The notes beneath the pieces are model-generated. The model ran no database searches. It had not been told where the DNA came from and saw only the letters and a list, made by a program, of their open reading frames with translations. DNA of 64,000 nt from Vibrio neonatus (lineage in GTDB: Bacteria; Pseudomonadota; Gammaproteobacteria; Enterobacterales; Vibrionaceae), in NCBI RefSeq assembly GCF_024346975.1, contig NZ_AP024885.1, positions 310,001 to 374,000 on the forward strand, given 5' to 3'. Every line of letters starts with the position of its first letter. Position 1 is the stretch's first letter. Positions 16,277 through 23,975 of the stretch are shown piece by piece. A program made the translations under genes and the position numbers.

Positions 16277-17993
16277 ACTTGTAAAACGCTTAGGTGATTT
16301 GTTAGTTGAAAGCAATATTGTTTCCGAAGAACAAGTACAGCAAGCTCTTGATGCACAAAGACAAACCGGTCGAAAGCTCGGTGATACGCTTATTCAGTTA
16401 GGCTTTATCTCTGAAAAGCAGCTACTTGAATTTTTGTCTCAGCAATTAAACTTACCGCTGATTGATCTTAACTTAGCGCAGGTAGATGTGGATGCCGTGC
16501 AGTTGCTTCCTGAAGTACATGCCCGTCGTTTAAGAGCGTTAGTCATAGATTGTCGTGAGCATGTTGTGCGCGTGGCAATGAGTGACCCTGCGGATCTGTT
16601 TGCGCAAGAATCAGTATTACGTCTGCTATCAAATTACGATATCGAATTTGTTATCGCAGCAGAGCATCAATTAGTTTCGGGTTTCGATCGTTATTATCGT
16701 CGCACCAAAGATATCGCTTCATTTGCCGAGCAGTTGCATGCCGAACATCAGCCCACAGACAGTTTTAATATTACGGCAAACGATGAATCAGACAGCGATG
16801 AAGTCACCGTTGTTAAACTGATTAATTCACTGTTTGAAGATGCGGTACAAGTTGGCGCATCCGATATTCATATTGAGCCTGATGAAAACGTGCTGCGTTT
16901 AAGACAGCGTGTCGATGGTATTTTGCATGAAACTATTTTAAACGAAGTGAACATAGCCTCGGCATTAGTGCTTCGTTTAAAACTGATGGCCGATCTGGAT
17001 ATCTCGGAGAAGCGTCTACCGCAAGACGGTCGTTTTCATATAAATGCCAAAGGGCAATCCATTGATATTCGTATGTCGACTATGCCAGTAGAATTTGGCG
17101 AGTCGGTGGTAATGCGTTTGCTCAATCAAACCGAAGGTGTGCGTCAGCTTGACGAAACGGGCTTGCCTGAACATCTGTTGCAACGCATTCGCTATCAATT
17201 GAAACGTCCGCATGGAATGATTTTGGTTACCGGACCAACAGGTTCCGGTAAAACCACCACCTTATATGGTGCACTGACAGAGCTGAACTCGCCGGGTAAG
17301 AAAATCATCACTGTGGAAGACCCTGTTGAGTATCGATTACCACGAGTCAATCAGGTGCAGGTTAATAGCAAAATTAACTTGGATTTCTCCACCATATTGC
17401 GAACTTTCTTACGTCAAGATCCCGACATTATTTTAGTAGGTGAGATGCGTGATAGAGAAACGGTAGAAATAGGCCTGCGTGCAGCTTTAACCGGTCACTT
17501 AGTATTAAGTACTTTGCACACCAACGATGCCGTTGACAGTGCATTGCGTATGATGGATATGGGTGCGCCGGGTTACCTAGTCGCAAGCTCGGTTCGCGCT
17601 GTATTAGCTCAGCGTCTTATTCGCCGTGTATGCACCGATTGTGGTGAAACTCACAGTGTTAGTGTGCACCAACAAACTTGGTTGCAAGCGCGCTTCCCAA
17701 ATCAATCCCATGCGACCTTTAGTAAAGGCCGAGGTTGTCAAAGCTGTAACTTAACGGGCTATAAAGGGCGTGTTGGTGTGTTTGAATTGCTTGAATTTGA
17801 TCAAGCCCTAATGGATCTGCTGCGAGCCAATGACGCCGTTGGTTTTACTCAGCAAGCAAGACATACCGAAGGGTATAAACCTTTATTGGTATCAGCAATG
17901 GAGTTGGCACTGCAAGGGATTGTGAGTTTAGAAGAAGTGATGACTTTAGGTGAGGGTGACAGCTCTGGCCTTATTGAACCGTATATTTTGTAG
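16266..17993 (+). CDS. mshE: MSHA pilus extension ATPase MshE
   Basis: This 575-residue hexameric GspE/PilB-type ATPase drives pilus polymerisation. The N-terminal MshEN domain carries two c-di-GMP-binding type motifs, RLGDLLVESN (from residue 8) and KLGDTLIQLG (from residue 37), each followed by a Gln-ending helix. The core has Walker A GPTGSGKTTT, the Asp box, Walker B DPDIILVGEMRD and the His box. A zinc-type cysteine set CTDC...CQSC lies near the C-terminus. Start is GTG with AGGGGAC upstream. c-di-GMP control of pilus extension is established for V. cholerae MshE; here it is inferred. Confidence 0.95.
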   Translation: MAIKLVKRLGDLLVESNIVSEEQVQQALDAQRQTGRKLGDTLIQLGFISEKQLLEFLSQQLNLPLIDLNLAQVDVDAVQLLPEVHARRLRALVIDCREHVVRVAMSDPADLFAQESVLRLLSNYDIEFVIAAEHQLVSGFDRYYRRTKDIASFAEQLHAEHQPTDSFNITANDESDSDEVTVVKLINSLFEDAVQVGASDIHIEPDENVLRLRQRVDGILHETILNEVNIASALVLRLKLMADLDISEKRLPQDGRFHINAKGQSIDIRMSTMPVEFGESVVMRLLNQTEGVRQLDETGLPEHLLQRIRYQLKRPHGMILVTGPTGSGKTTTLYGALTELNSPGKKIITVEDPVEYRLPRVNQVQVNSKINLDFSTILRTFLRQDPDIILVGEMRDRETVEIGLRAALTGHLVLSTLHTNDAVDSALRMMDMGAPGYLVASSVRAVLAQRLIRRVCTDCGETHSVSVHQQTWLQARFPNQSHATFSKGRGCQSCNLTGYKGRVGVFELLEFDQALMDLLRANDAVGFTQQARHTEGYKPLLVSAMELALQGIVSLEEVMTLGEGDSSGLIEPYIL

Positions 17994-17999
17994 GGGTTT

Positions 18000-19220
18000 A
18001 TGGCTACTTTTAAATATCAAGGACGAAACCTCGAAGGGCAAAAAGTCAATGGCCTCGTCGATGCTGCTACTCAAGAATTAGCAGTAGAAGCATTAATTGG
18101 TAAAGGGATCATACCGACTTCGCTACGTTCAGGTAAATCTAAGGGAAAAAGCAACTTCGACTGGAAGGCGATGTTTGTTCCTGCGGTGCCACTTGAAGTG
18201 TACGTGATATTTTGCCGCCAAATGTACAGCTTAACCAAAGCGGGTATTCCGTTATTACGTGCTATTCGAGGCTTAACCTCAGATGCGAGTAACAAGCAAC
18301 TTAAACAGGCATTAGAAGAAGTCGGTAATGAACTGACCAATGGTCGCAGTTTGTCGGCATCCATGCAGCTTCATTCGCATGTGTTTAGCCCTTTATTTGT
18401 GTCTATGATTTCAGTCGGTGAAAGTACCGGGCGTCTTGACCAAGCGCTTTTGCAGTTGAGCCACTATTACGAGCAAGAGTTAGAAACCCGTAAACGAATA
18501 AAAACGGCAATGCGTTATCCGATATTTGTGTTGTCCTTCATTGGTATTGCGATGTTCGTGCTTAACGTTAAGGTTATTCCGCAATTTGCCAGTATGTTTG
18601 CCCGCTTTGGGGTCGATCTGCCATTACCTACGCGTATCTTGATAGGTACGTCGAACTTTTTTGTAGAGTATTGGACTTTAATTATCGCAGTAATAGTCGG
18701 TTTACTGTTTGCTTTTCAGGCTTGGATAAGCCGCGCCGAAGGGCGAGAAACTTGGGATAAAATTCGACTGCGCTTCCCTGTTGTAGGGGATATTGTCAAT
18801 CGTGCACAACTGGCTCGTTTTTCCAGAACATTTTCTTTGATGCTGCAATCAGGTGTTCCGTTGAACAATGCATTGGCATTATCAGCCGAATCCATGGACA
18901 ACAAATATTTAGAAGCACGCTTATTAGAAATGAAAGCGGCGATTGAGGCGGGTTCTGCAATTTCCAGTGCGGCAAAGAGTACTGGAATATTTACCCCATT
19001 AGTTCAGCAGATGATCTCGGTCGGAGAAGAAACTGGCCGCATAGATGAGTTGCTGATAGAGGTCGCTGACTTTTATGATCGTGAAGTGGATTACGATCTT
19101 AAAACACTGACTGCTCGCATAGAGCCAATCTTGCTGGTGATCGTTGCCGGAATGGTATTGATCTTAGCATTGGGTATCTTCCTTCCAATGTGGGGAATGC
19201 TGGATGCGATACAAGGATAA
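18000..19220 (+). CDS. mshG: MSHA inner-membrane platform protein MshG (PilC/GspF-like)
   Basis: This 406-residue polytopic protein has two tandem GspF domains (about residues 65-190 and 270-390) and hydrophobic segments near 170-190, 220-242 and 372-395. The tandem motifs SVGESTGRLDQAL and SVGEETGRIDELL mark the two domain copies. It is the rotor/platform on which the pilus is built, acting with the MshE ATPase encoded six bases upstream. The ending LGIFLPMWGMLDAIQG is typical of the family. Confidence 0.95.
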   Translation: MATFKYQGRNLEGQKVNGLVDAATQELAVEALIGKGIIPTSLRSGKSKGKSNFDWKAMFVPAVPLEVYVIFCRQMYSLTKAGIPLLRAIRGLTSDASNKQLKQALEEVGNELTNGRSLSASMQLHSHVFSPLFVSMISVGESTGRLDQALLQLSHYYEQELETRKRIKTAMRYPIFVLSFIGIAMFVLNVKVIPQFASMFARFGVDLPLPTRILIGTSNFFVEYWTLIIAVIVGLLFAFQAWISRAEGRETWDKIRLRFPVVGDIVNRAQLARFSRTFSLMLQSGVPLNNALALSAESMDNKYLEARLLEMKAAIEAGSAISSAAKSTGIFTPLVQQMISVGEETGRIDELLIEVADFYDREVDYDLKTLTARIEPILLVIVAGMVLILALGIFLPMWGMLDAIQG

Positions 19221-19222
19221 TT

Positions 19223-19678
19223 GTGGAAACAAGTTATCGAAATTCTAACTTAGTTCAATTGGCTGCTTGGGGCAGTGTTGTGCTGATTTTAATCGCAGTA
19301 TTGTTGACTGCGATGCATCGAATAAGGACAGAAGCGGAAAGCACATTAGTATCGTTAATTGCCAGCAAGGCACTTTTAAGGGCTAACCATTTGCGTCAGC
19401 ATTGGGAGATGCATGGTAAGCCAATGCAGGCCAAGATTAATGATAAAACGGTGTCGTTTAATGATAAAGGCTGGGTAAAACCGATATTGGACGAAGTACA
19501 AAGTTGCGAAGCTTGGCAGACCATCATATTGCCAAAATCGAAGCAGGAGTATTCGCCGATATCAGTTGAATTATTTCAGGCGGGTAACGTGTATTCATGT
19601 GCCTATACTTTTAGTAACCAAGAGGTGTTAGTGATAAAAATGGTTGGAGGAAGTCTATCTATTCAAAAGGAACATTGA
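19223..19678 (+). CDS. mshF: MSHA biogenesis protein MshF
   Basis: About 151 residues with one N-terminal membrane helix (about 12-30) and a periplasmic remainder. It is assigned as MshF from its position between mshG and mshB and its size; the sequence itself has no well-characterised domain. An upstream ATG at 19190 would overlap mshG by 31 bp; the GTG at 19223 has AAGGA five bases upstream and is preferred. It is the last gene of the assembly (secretory) half of the locus. Confidence 0.75.
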   Translation: METSYRNSNLVQLAAWGSVVLILIAVLLTAMHRIRTEAESTLVSLIASKALLRANHLRQHWEMHGKPMQAKINDKTVSFNDKGWVKPILDEVQSCEAWQTIILPKSKQEYSPISVELFQAGNVYSCAYTFSNQEVLVIKMVGGSLSIQKEH

Positions 19679-19687
19679 AGATATTTC

Positions 19688-19738
19688 GTACATCTATGTA
19701 CATTCATGAGTAGATTATTTGAACAATAGGTATATAAT
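19688..19738 (+). promoter_or_regulatory. Candidate promoter region of mshB
   Basis: A perfect TATAAT (19733-19738) lies 36 bp before the mshB ATG and is preceded by a palindrome GTACATCTATGTAC (19688-19701). No good -35 is present at the standard distance. The MSHA locus of V. cholerae is described as having a separate promoter before the pilin genes, which this site would match. Confidence 0.4.
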
Positions 19739-19773
19739 CTGCCATCCAAATTTGTACCCAAGAGGGATTTTTT

Positions 19774-20358
19774 ATGAAACGTAACTCCGGTTTTTCTTTG
19801 GTTGAACTTGTTATCGTTATCGTGGTGCTTGGTCTGTTAGCTGTTGCTGCATTGCCTAGATTCTTAAACGTAACTGACAAAGCTAAAGAAGCAAGTATAG
19901 AAGGTGTGGCTGGCGGATTTGCTACCGCTGTATTATCAGCTCGTGCACAGTGGGAAGCTGAGCAACGTCCTCGTACCGATGCGACTAATAAAAATACTAA
20001 TTTTGTTGATTATGATGGAAGTTATTTCCAATTAACATCATCAGAGTTAGGGAATGGAACTGATACTGGTCTTCGTGATGGTTACCCTATTGCATTTGCT
20101 GGTGATTCTATACCAACAACTGCATCACCAACGGCTTTGATTGAAGCTGCGTGTGTTGATTTGTTTGAAAACTTACTGCAAAACCCACCGAAAGTGGGCA
20201 CAACAGCTGACGTGGCTACTGATAGCACTATCAAATATTCAGCGCAATTTATCAATGATAACTGTCGCTACACGCAATTGAGTGGCGACCAAGCCAGCTC
20301 TGCACATTACTTTGATTATGATGTGTCTAAAGGTGCGGTTAACGTAGTTTTAAATTAA
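19774..20358 (+). CDS. mshB: Type IV prepilin-like MSHA pilin MshB
   Basis: A 194-residue prepilin with the short leader MKRNSG cleaved before F, followed by the hydrophobic assembly helix FSLVELVIVIVVLGLLAVAA with Glu5. The globular part has a Cys in EAACVDLFENLL and a second in NDNCRYTQL that may pair. It matches MshB, a minor pilin-like protein, by position before mshA and by size. A ribosome-binding site AAGAGGGA lies upstream. Confidence 0.9.
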   Translation: MKRNSGFSLVELVIVIVVLGLLAVAALPRFLNVTDKAKEASIEGVAGGFATAVLSARAQWEAEQRPRTDATNKNTNFVDYDGSYFQLTSSELGNGTDTGLRDGYPIAFAGDSIPTTASPTALIEAACVDLFENLLQNPPKVGTTADVATDSTIKYSAQFINDNCRYTQLSGDQASSAHYFDYDVSKGAVNVVLN

Positions 20359-20492
20359 TGAAAGTGACATAAGTGCTTCGTAAGATTAACCAGTTAGTAG
20401 CAATGACCTCTTGGATATCGTGTATTGCTGCTACTGATAATCAAAATGGTTTTTAGAGTGCTTTTGTCATGCTTTCATGTAGAAAAAGATGT

Positions 20493-20524
20493 CATCTGTT
20501 CTATGGTTTAACATAGAACAGATG
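20493..20524 (+). other. Stem-loop after mshB
   Basis: CATCTGTTCTATG (20493-20505) and its exact complement (20512-20524) enclose a six-base loop. The stem is strong but has no T-run after it on either strand, so it is not a standard intrinsic terminator. It could protect the 3' end of the mshB message or be a protein site. Confidence 0.5.
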
Positions 20525-20617
20525 AAAAGTTATACGCTCTAAGATTATCCTTGTGAAAACAAGAGATTAGAAAATAAAAAAATGAGTCGATATGTTATAA
20601 AAAAGCATGCATATCAC

Positions 20618-20650
20618 TTGTTTATATTATTTTACGAGTTAATATATTTA
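20618..20650 (+). promoter_or_regulatory. Promoter-like element of mshA copy 1
   Basis: TTGTTT (20618-20623) and TATTTA (20645-20650, continuing GTAACA) are 21 bp apart. The same pair with the same spacing recurs before copy 2, and a diverged form before copy 3. Conservation in otherwise different leaders is the main support. The distance to the ATG is 42 bp from the end of the box. Confidence 0.5.
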
Positions 20651-20691
20651 GTAACAGTTCAAGTATGTTAAATACATAAAAGGTAGAAAAT

Positions 20692-21192
20692 ATGAAGAAG
20701 CAAGGCGGTTTTACACTTATTGAGCTTGTAGTAGTTATCGTTATCCTAGGTATCCTAGCTGTAACAGCTGCTCCTCGCTTTTTGAATCTACAATCTGATG
20801 CACGTGAGTCTTCTCTACAAGGCTTGAAAGGTGCAATGGCGGGAGCAGGCTCTATCGTTTATGGTAAGGCTGCGATTGAAGGCAAAGAGCGTGAAGAAAT
20901 TAGTGGAGCTTATCCTACTTTGGATGACTCGACACAAATTAATTTTGGCTATCCTGCTGCAACAAAAGATGGTCTAGTTAAGGTTGTTCAAGGACTAGAA
21001 GACTCTGATGAATGGGTCTATGCAGAAGAAACAACAGGAGTCGCTGGTACCCCTGGAACTCTAGTAGCAACATTTACCGGTACTGCATCAGCTGCAGCAG
21101 CTATTACAGGTACTGGTTGTTATGTTAAATATACAGAGGCTGACTCGGAAACATCAACTCCTGATATTAGCGTAACTGCTACCGACTGTTAA
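20692..21192 (+). CDS. mshA: MSHA major pilin, tandem copy 1
   Basis: This 166-residue type IVa prepilin has the leader MKKQGG, cleavage before F, and the assembly helix FTLIELVVVIVILGILAVTA with Glu5. The globular domain ends with a disulfide-bounded loop: Cys in GTGCYVKY and the final Cys. It is the first of three tandem copies; residues 1-65 are nearly the same in all three, whereas the rest differs strongly. The middle is rich in Thr, Gly and Ala. It has a good ribosome-binding site (AAAAGG) and its own terminator. Whether this copy is the main structural subunit cannot be told from sequence. Confidence 0.93.
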   Translation: MKKQGGFTLIELVVVIVILGILAVTAAPRFLNLQSDARESSLQGLKGAMAGAGSIVYGKAAIEGKEREEISGAYPTLDDSTQINFGYPAATKDGLVKVVQGLEDSDEWVYAEETTGVAGTPGTLVATFTGTASAAAAITGTGCYVKYTEADSETSTPDISVTATDC

Positions 21193-21268
21193 TAAATAGA
21201 ATTTATAAATTGGCTTCACTTTGAAGTGATTTCCTAAAATTGAATATTTCTATTAAGTGAAGTTTAAG

Positions 21269-21304
21269 GTCTGATTTCGATACTTTTTCGAAGTCAGACT
21301 TTTT
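21269..21304 (+). terminator. Intrinsic terminator of mshA copy 1
   Basis: A 12-bp stem with one G-U pair (21269-21280 with 21288-21299) is followed by a T-run (21300-21304). It lies about 75 bp after the stop codon. Confidence 0.8.
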
Positions 21305-21451
21305 ATTTTAATACATAGATCAATTATAGTCTTCTGCATACTCCTTATATGATACTTCACTTATGATATCTGACGATTATTTACTGGTTTAGAACAAAGA
21401 TTTATAGTAGTAGTTAAGACGTCAATTTATAGTAAAAAATTAGTACATCTC

Positions 21452-21484
21452 TTGTTTAAATCACCTCAGAAACTAAGCTATTTA
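21452..21484 (+). promoter_or_regulatory. Promoter-like element of mshA copy 2
   Basis: TTGTTT (21452-21457) and TATTTA (21479-21484, continuing GTAACA) repeat the arrangement seen before copy 1, with the same 21-bp spacing. It ends 35 bp before the ATG. Confidence 0.5.
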
Positions 21485-21519
21485 GTAACAACTAGAATTG
21501 TGCATATAAAGGGAACAAC

Positions 21520-21984
21520 ATGAAAAAACAAGTTGGCTTTACGCTTATTGAACTTGTCGTAGTTATTGTCATTCTCGGTATCCTAGCTGTAACAGCTACT
21601 CCTCGCTTTTTAAATATACAATCCGATGCGCGCAAGTCCTCTTTACAAGGTTTAAAAGGTGCGATGACTAGTGCAGCATCTATTGTCTATAGTAAGGCTG
21701 TGATAGAAGGTAAAGAAGCTTCAGCTACAGCAGATATCGAAGGGATCGATATTGTATATGGTTACCCATCAAATAGTGATACGGGAATAATGAAAGCTGT
21801 GGACGGCCTAGATAAAGATTGGATGCTTGTATTTTTAAACGGTTCAGATATGACCTTTACATTTAAAGGACAAGATTCCAGTCAGTTTACTGATACAAAT
21901 GGCTGTTATGTTCGATATGATCCGGCGACAAGTACCGCAGCTAATTTATCAGCCAAAGCAACCGTTGTTGATAATGATTGCTAA
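21520..21984 (+). CDS. MSHA major pilin paralogue, tandem copy 2
   Basis: This 154-residue prepilin has leader MKKQVG (Val in place of Gly at -2, which keeps the essential Gly at -1), then FTLIELVVVIVILGILAVTA. Codons 1-65 closely match copies 1 and 3, including SSLQGLKGAM and ASIVYSKAVIEGKE; the C-terminal region is unique, with the loop between Cys in TNGCYVRY and the final Cys retained. No frameshift or stop is present, so it looks functional. It has its own promoter-like box, ribosome-binding site (AAAGGG) and terminator. Confidence 0.9.
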   Translation: MKKQVGFTLIELVVVIVILGILAVTATPRFLNIQSDARKSSLQGLKGAMTSAASIVYSKAVIEGKEASATADIEGIDIVYGYPSNSDTGIMKAVDGLDKDWMLVFLNGSDMTFTFKGQDSSQFTDTNGCYVRYDPATSTAANLSAKATVVDNDC

Positions 21985-22004
21985 CTTAGAATATTAGATT
22001 CCGG

Positions 22005-22028
22005 AAGGCCGACTTTGTTGGTCTTTTT
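22005..22028 (+). terminator. Intrinsic terminator of mshA copy 2
   Basis: A 9-bp stem with two G-U pairs (AAGGCCGAC at 22005-22013 with GTTGGTCTT at 22017-22025) and a 3-base loop is followed by further T residues. It begins 20 bp after the stop codon. Confidence 0.75.
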
Positions 22029-22223
22029 ATGCATCTCATTAAATAACATATTTATTAACACAACTAAGTTCGATTCCATATAAGATCTATTATTTCGATA
22101 TTCATTGCACTGCATATCCTACGTATTGTAAATAAAGAATTATATATTCAAACATAACCTTCCATAACGCCATATATTCAAAAAAAGAATATCGCTATCT
22201 ACCATAAATTTGACCTATAACGC

Positions 22224-22256
22224 CTATTTATATTTACTTACAAGTTAACATACTTA
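22224..22256 (+). promoter_or_regulatory. Promoter-like element of mshA copy 3
   Basis: CTATTT (22224-22229) and TACTTA (22251-22256, continuing GCAATA) match the copy 1 and 2 boxes in position and spacing but with base changes. The box ends 36 bp before the preferred ATG. Confidence 0.4.
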
Positions 22257-22292
22257 GCAATAGGTATATTGGGTTATATAAAAGGCGACAAA

Positions 22293-22757
22293 ATGAAAAG
22301 GCAAGGTGGTTTTACACTTATTGAGCTTGTGGTGGTAATAGTTATTCTAGGTGTTCTAGCTGTAACAGCAGCTCCTCGCTTTTTGAACTTGCAATCTGAT
22401 GCACACAAGTCTTCTTTGCAAGGCTTGAAGGGTGCAATGACTAGTGCTGCGTCTATTGTTTATAGTAAGTCAGTCATTGAAGGGAAAGAAACTCAGCCAT
22501 CAGGCACTCTGATAGAGAATATTGATATTGCCTACGGTTACCCATTAGCAACTTCTACAGGTATTCTTTTGGCTATTCAGTCAGGATCAGATAGTGATAA
22601 GTTAGCATCCGGTACGGTTGATAATTCATTATTTGCTACCTTTTCAGATACCGCTTCTGGAGCAATGGCGATACAGCGTACACATTGTTATGTAACGTAT
22701 ACTCAAGCTTCCTCAAGTGCTTTACCTGCAGTAGATCTAGAAGATTCAGGCTGTTAA
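22293..22757 (+). CDS. MSHA major pilin paralogue, tandem copy 3
   Basis: This 154-residue prepilin has leader MKRQGG and helix FTLIELVVVIVILGVLAVTA. The first ~65 residues match the other copies (closest to copy 2 in the ASIVYSK segment), while the rest is unique, with the last disulfide loop from RTHCYVTY to the final Cys. An upstream ATG at 22269 would give an eight-residue extension; ATG 22293 follows AAAAGG at seven bases and gives the normal leader. It is intact and has its own terminator. Confidence 0.9.
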   Translation: MKRQGGFTLIELVVVIVILGVLAVTAAPRFLNLQSDAHKSSLQGLKGAMTSAASIVYSKSVIEGKETQPSGTLIENIDIAYGYPLATSTGILLAIQSGSDSDKLASGTVDNSLFATFSDTASGAMAIQRTHCYVTYTQASSSALPAVDLEDSGC

Positions 22758-22773
22758 TTATTAACGTCAAACT

Positions 22774-22799
22774 AAGGTCAGCAATCGCTGACCTTTTTT
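22774..22799 (+). terminator. Intrinsic terminator of mshA copy 3
   Basis: AAGGTCAGC (22774-22782) pairs perfectly with GCTGACCTT (22787-22795) around a 4-base loop, followed by T residues. It lies 17 bp after the stop codon and 90 bp before mshC. Confidence 0.88.
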
Positions 22800-22888
22800 A
22801 TTCCCAACAATCATGCTATTTCTTAGCGAGATTGCATTCAATTCTATATAATCTAATTACTTACGTTTTCATTGGTTAGGGACAAGCA

Positions 22889-23386
22889 ATGGATCACCAG
22901 CCTATTGCAAAGAATATAAAAGGTTTTACCTTGGTCGAGCTGATTATTGTCATAATCGTGGCTGCGATTTTGTCTTTGTATGCCTCAAGTAAATATATTG
23001 GTGTATCACAGTTTTCTGCTCAGGCCGCACAGCAGCAAGGCATTGCTGTTATTAGGCAAATTCAGTTAGGTAGAATGCAGTCTAATATTGAAGATAGTAG
23101 CTTACTTCATCAACGATTTCGCTTAGTGGTGACGGGGCAATGCTTAGGCTCGCAACAAGCCTGCACCACCAATACCCAACCTCTGAGCAATGTAGTGGTT
23201 CTAGAAAATCAAGATATGAGCTTTTCTCCTTCAATGACCATTGATTTTGATTTATTGGGCAACCCCACCTGCAGTTCAGGTTGTACTACACCAGTAGCAG
23301 GTCAGTCTATCCATATTTTTGTTGCTAGCACTCAAGATCAGCAAGAGATCTGCATCAATAGTCAGGGGTATGTACATGGCTGTTAA
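22889..23386 (+). CDS. mshC: MSHA minor pilin-like protein MshC
   Basis: This 165-residue prepilin has a 12-residue leader ending in KNIKG, then FTLVELIIVIIVAAILSLYA with Glu5. The globular part contains several Cys residues (GQCLGSQQAC, PTCSSGC, final GC) that probably form disulfides. Size, position and leader match MshC. Minor pilins of this kind help initiate fibres or cap the tip. mshD starts within its 3' end, so the following genes mshC-D-O-P-Q form one coupled operon. Confidence 0.9.
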   Translation: MDHQPIAKNIKGFTLVELIIVIIVAAILSLYASSKYIGVSQFSAQAAQQQGIAVIRQIQLGRMQSNIEDSSLLHQRFRLVVTGQCLGSQQACTTNTQPLSNVVVLENQDMSFSPSMTIDFDLLGNPTCSSGCTTPVAGQSIHIFVASTQDQQEICINSQGYVHGC

Positions 23387-23975
23387 AAAGCAGACAGGCT
23401 TTACACTTATTGAAAGCATCATCGCTATTGTTATCTTGGGGATTGCTCTAATCACCTTGACCAGTTTCCTGTTTCCTCAAATCAGCCAATCAGCCAAACC
23501 TTTTTACGAAGTACGAGCATCGGCGTTAGGCTCAAGCTTGATGACTGAAATCTTGGCCAGAAACTTTGACGAACACAGTGATCATGATGGCGGAAGATAT
23601 CGTTGTGGTGAAAGCGACTATATTGATAGTTCCGGCCAACCTATCCTATGTACCGCAAGTGCCGATTTTGGTCCTGACAACAATGAGCCACCCGCATTAT
23701 TTAATGACGTGGATGATTATATAGGTTGTTGGTACACCACCACGGACTCGCAAAATAGCTGTATTGATAAAACTCATGGCGGGAAATTAACCGATATTTT
23801 TGGTAGTGATATTAGTGGCGACTATTTAGGTTTTAGAGCGGAAGTGAAGGTTGAATATGACCATGACACTCGCTTAGGAGATGCCAGTCAGGATTTATTT
23901 AAAAAAATCACAGTCACGATTACCGCTAGCCAATATGGGGACTTCAAATTTATCTCATATAGAGGGAACTACTAA
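23376..23975 (+). CDS. mshD: MSHA minor pilin-like protein MshD
   Basis: This 199-residue prepilin has leader MAVKKQTG and helix FTLIESIIAIVILGIALITL, of the PilV/GspI class. The start at 23376 overlaps mshC by 11 bp and has AGGGG seven bases upstream; longer starts at 23319 or 23370 are less likely. The globular domain has paired Cys residues (RCGE, ILCTA, IGCWY, NSCID). It probably acts in a minor-pilin priming complex with MshC, MshO and MshP. Confidence 0.9.
   Translation: MAVKKQTGFTLIESIIAIVILGIALITLTSFLFPQISQSAKPFYEVRASALGSSLMTEILARNFDEHSDHDGGRYRCGESDYIDSSGQPILCTASADFGPDNNEPPALFNDVDDYIGCWYTTTDSQNSCIDKTHGGKLTDIFGSDISGDYLGFRAEVKVEYDHDTRLGDASQDLFKKITVTITASQYGDFKFISYRGNY

Larger units (their letters stand above)
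20359..20691. other. Intergenic leader of first mshA-type gene
   Basis: This 333-bp AT-rich gap follows mshB. It holds a hairpin near 20393-20436 (arms AGTAGCAAT and ATTGCTGCT, one wobble), a stronger hairpin at 20493-20524, and the promoter-like region described separately. No open reading frame of interest is seen. Confidence 0.5.
21193..21519. other. Intergenic region between mshA copies 1 and 2
   Basis: This 327-bp AT-rich gap contains the terminator of copy 1, a direct repeat of ATTTATAGTA around 21399-21435, and the promoter-like element of copy 2. No gene is seen. Confidence 0.5.
21985..22292. other. Intergenic region between mshA copies 2 and 3
   Basis: This 308-bp gap is very AT-rich. 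It contains the terminator of copy 2, two copies of ATATATTCAAA (22142-22152 and 22172-22182), two copies of ATAACGCC (22164-22171 and 22217-22224), and a diverged promoter-like box. No gene is seen. Confidence 0.5.

Noticed and set aside
20692..22757. mshA copies 2 and 3 as pseudogenes
   Set aside because: Both have full frames, leader peptides, ribosome-binding sites, conserved Cys pairs and terminators.
20359..22888. Mobile element or integron cassette boundaries around the pilin copies
   Set aside because: No terminal inverted repeats, transposase or attC-like sites were seen; tandem duplication explains the pattern.
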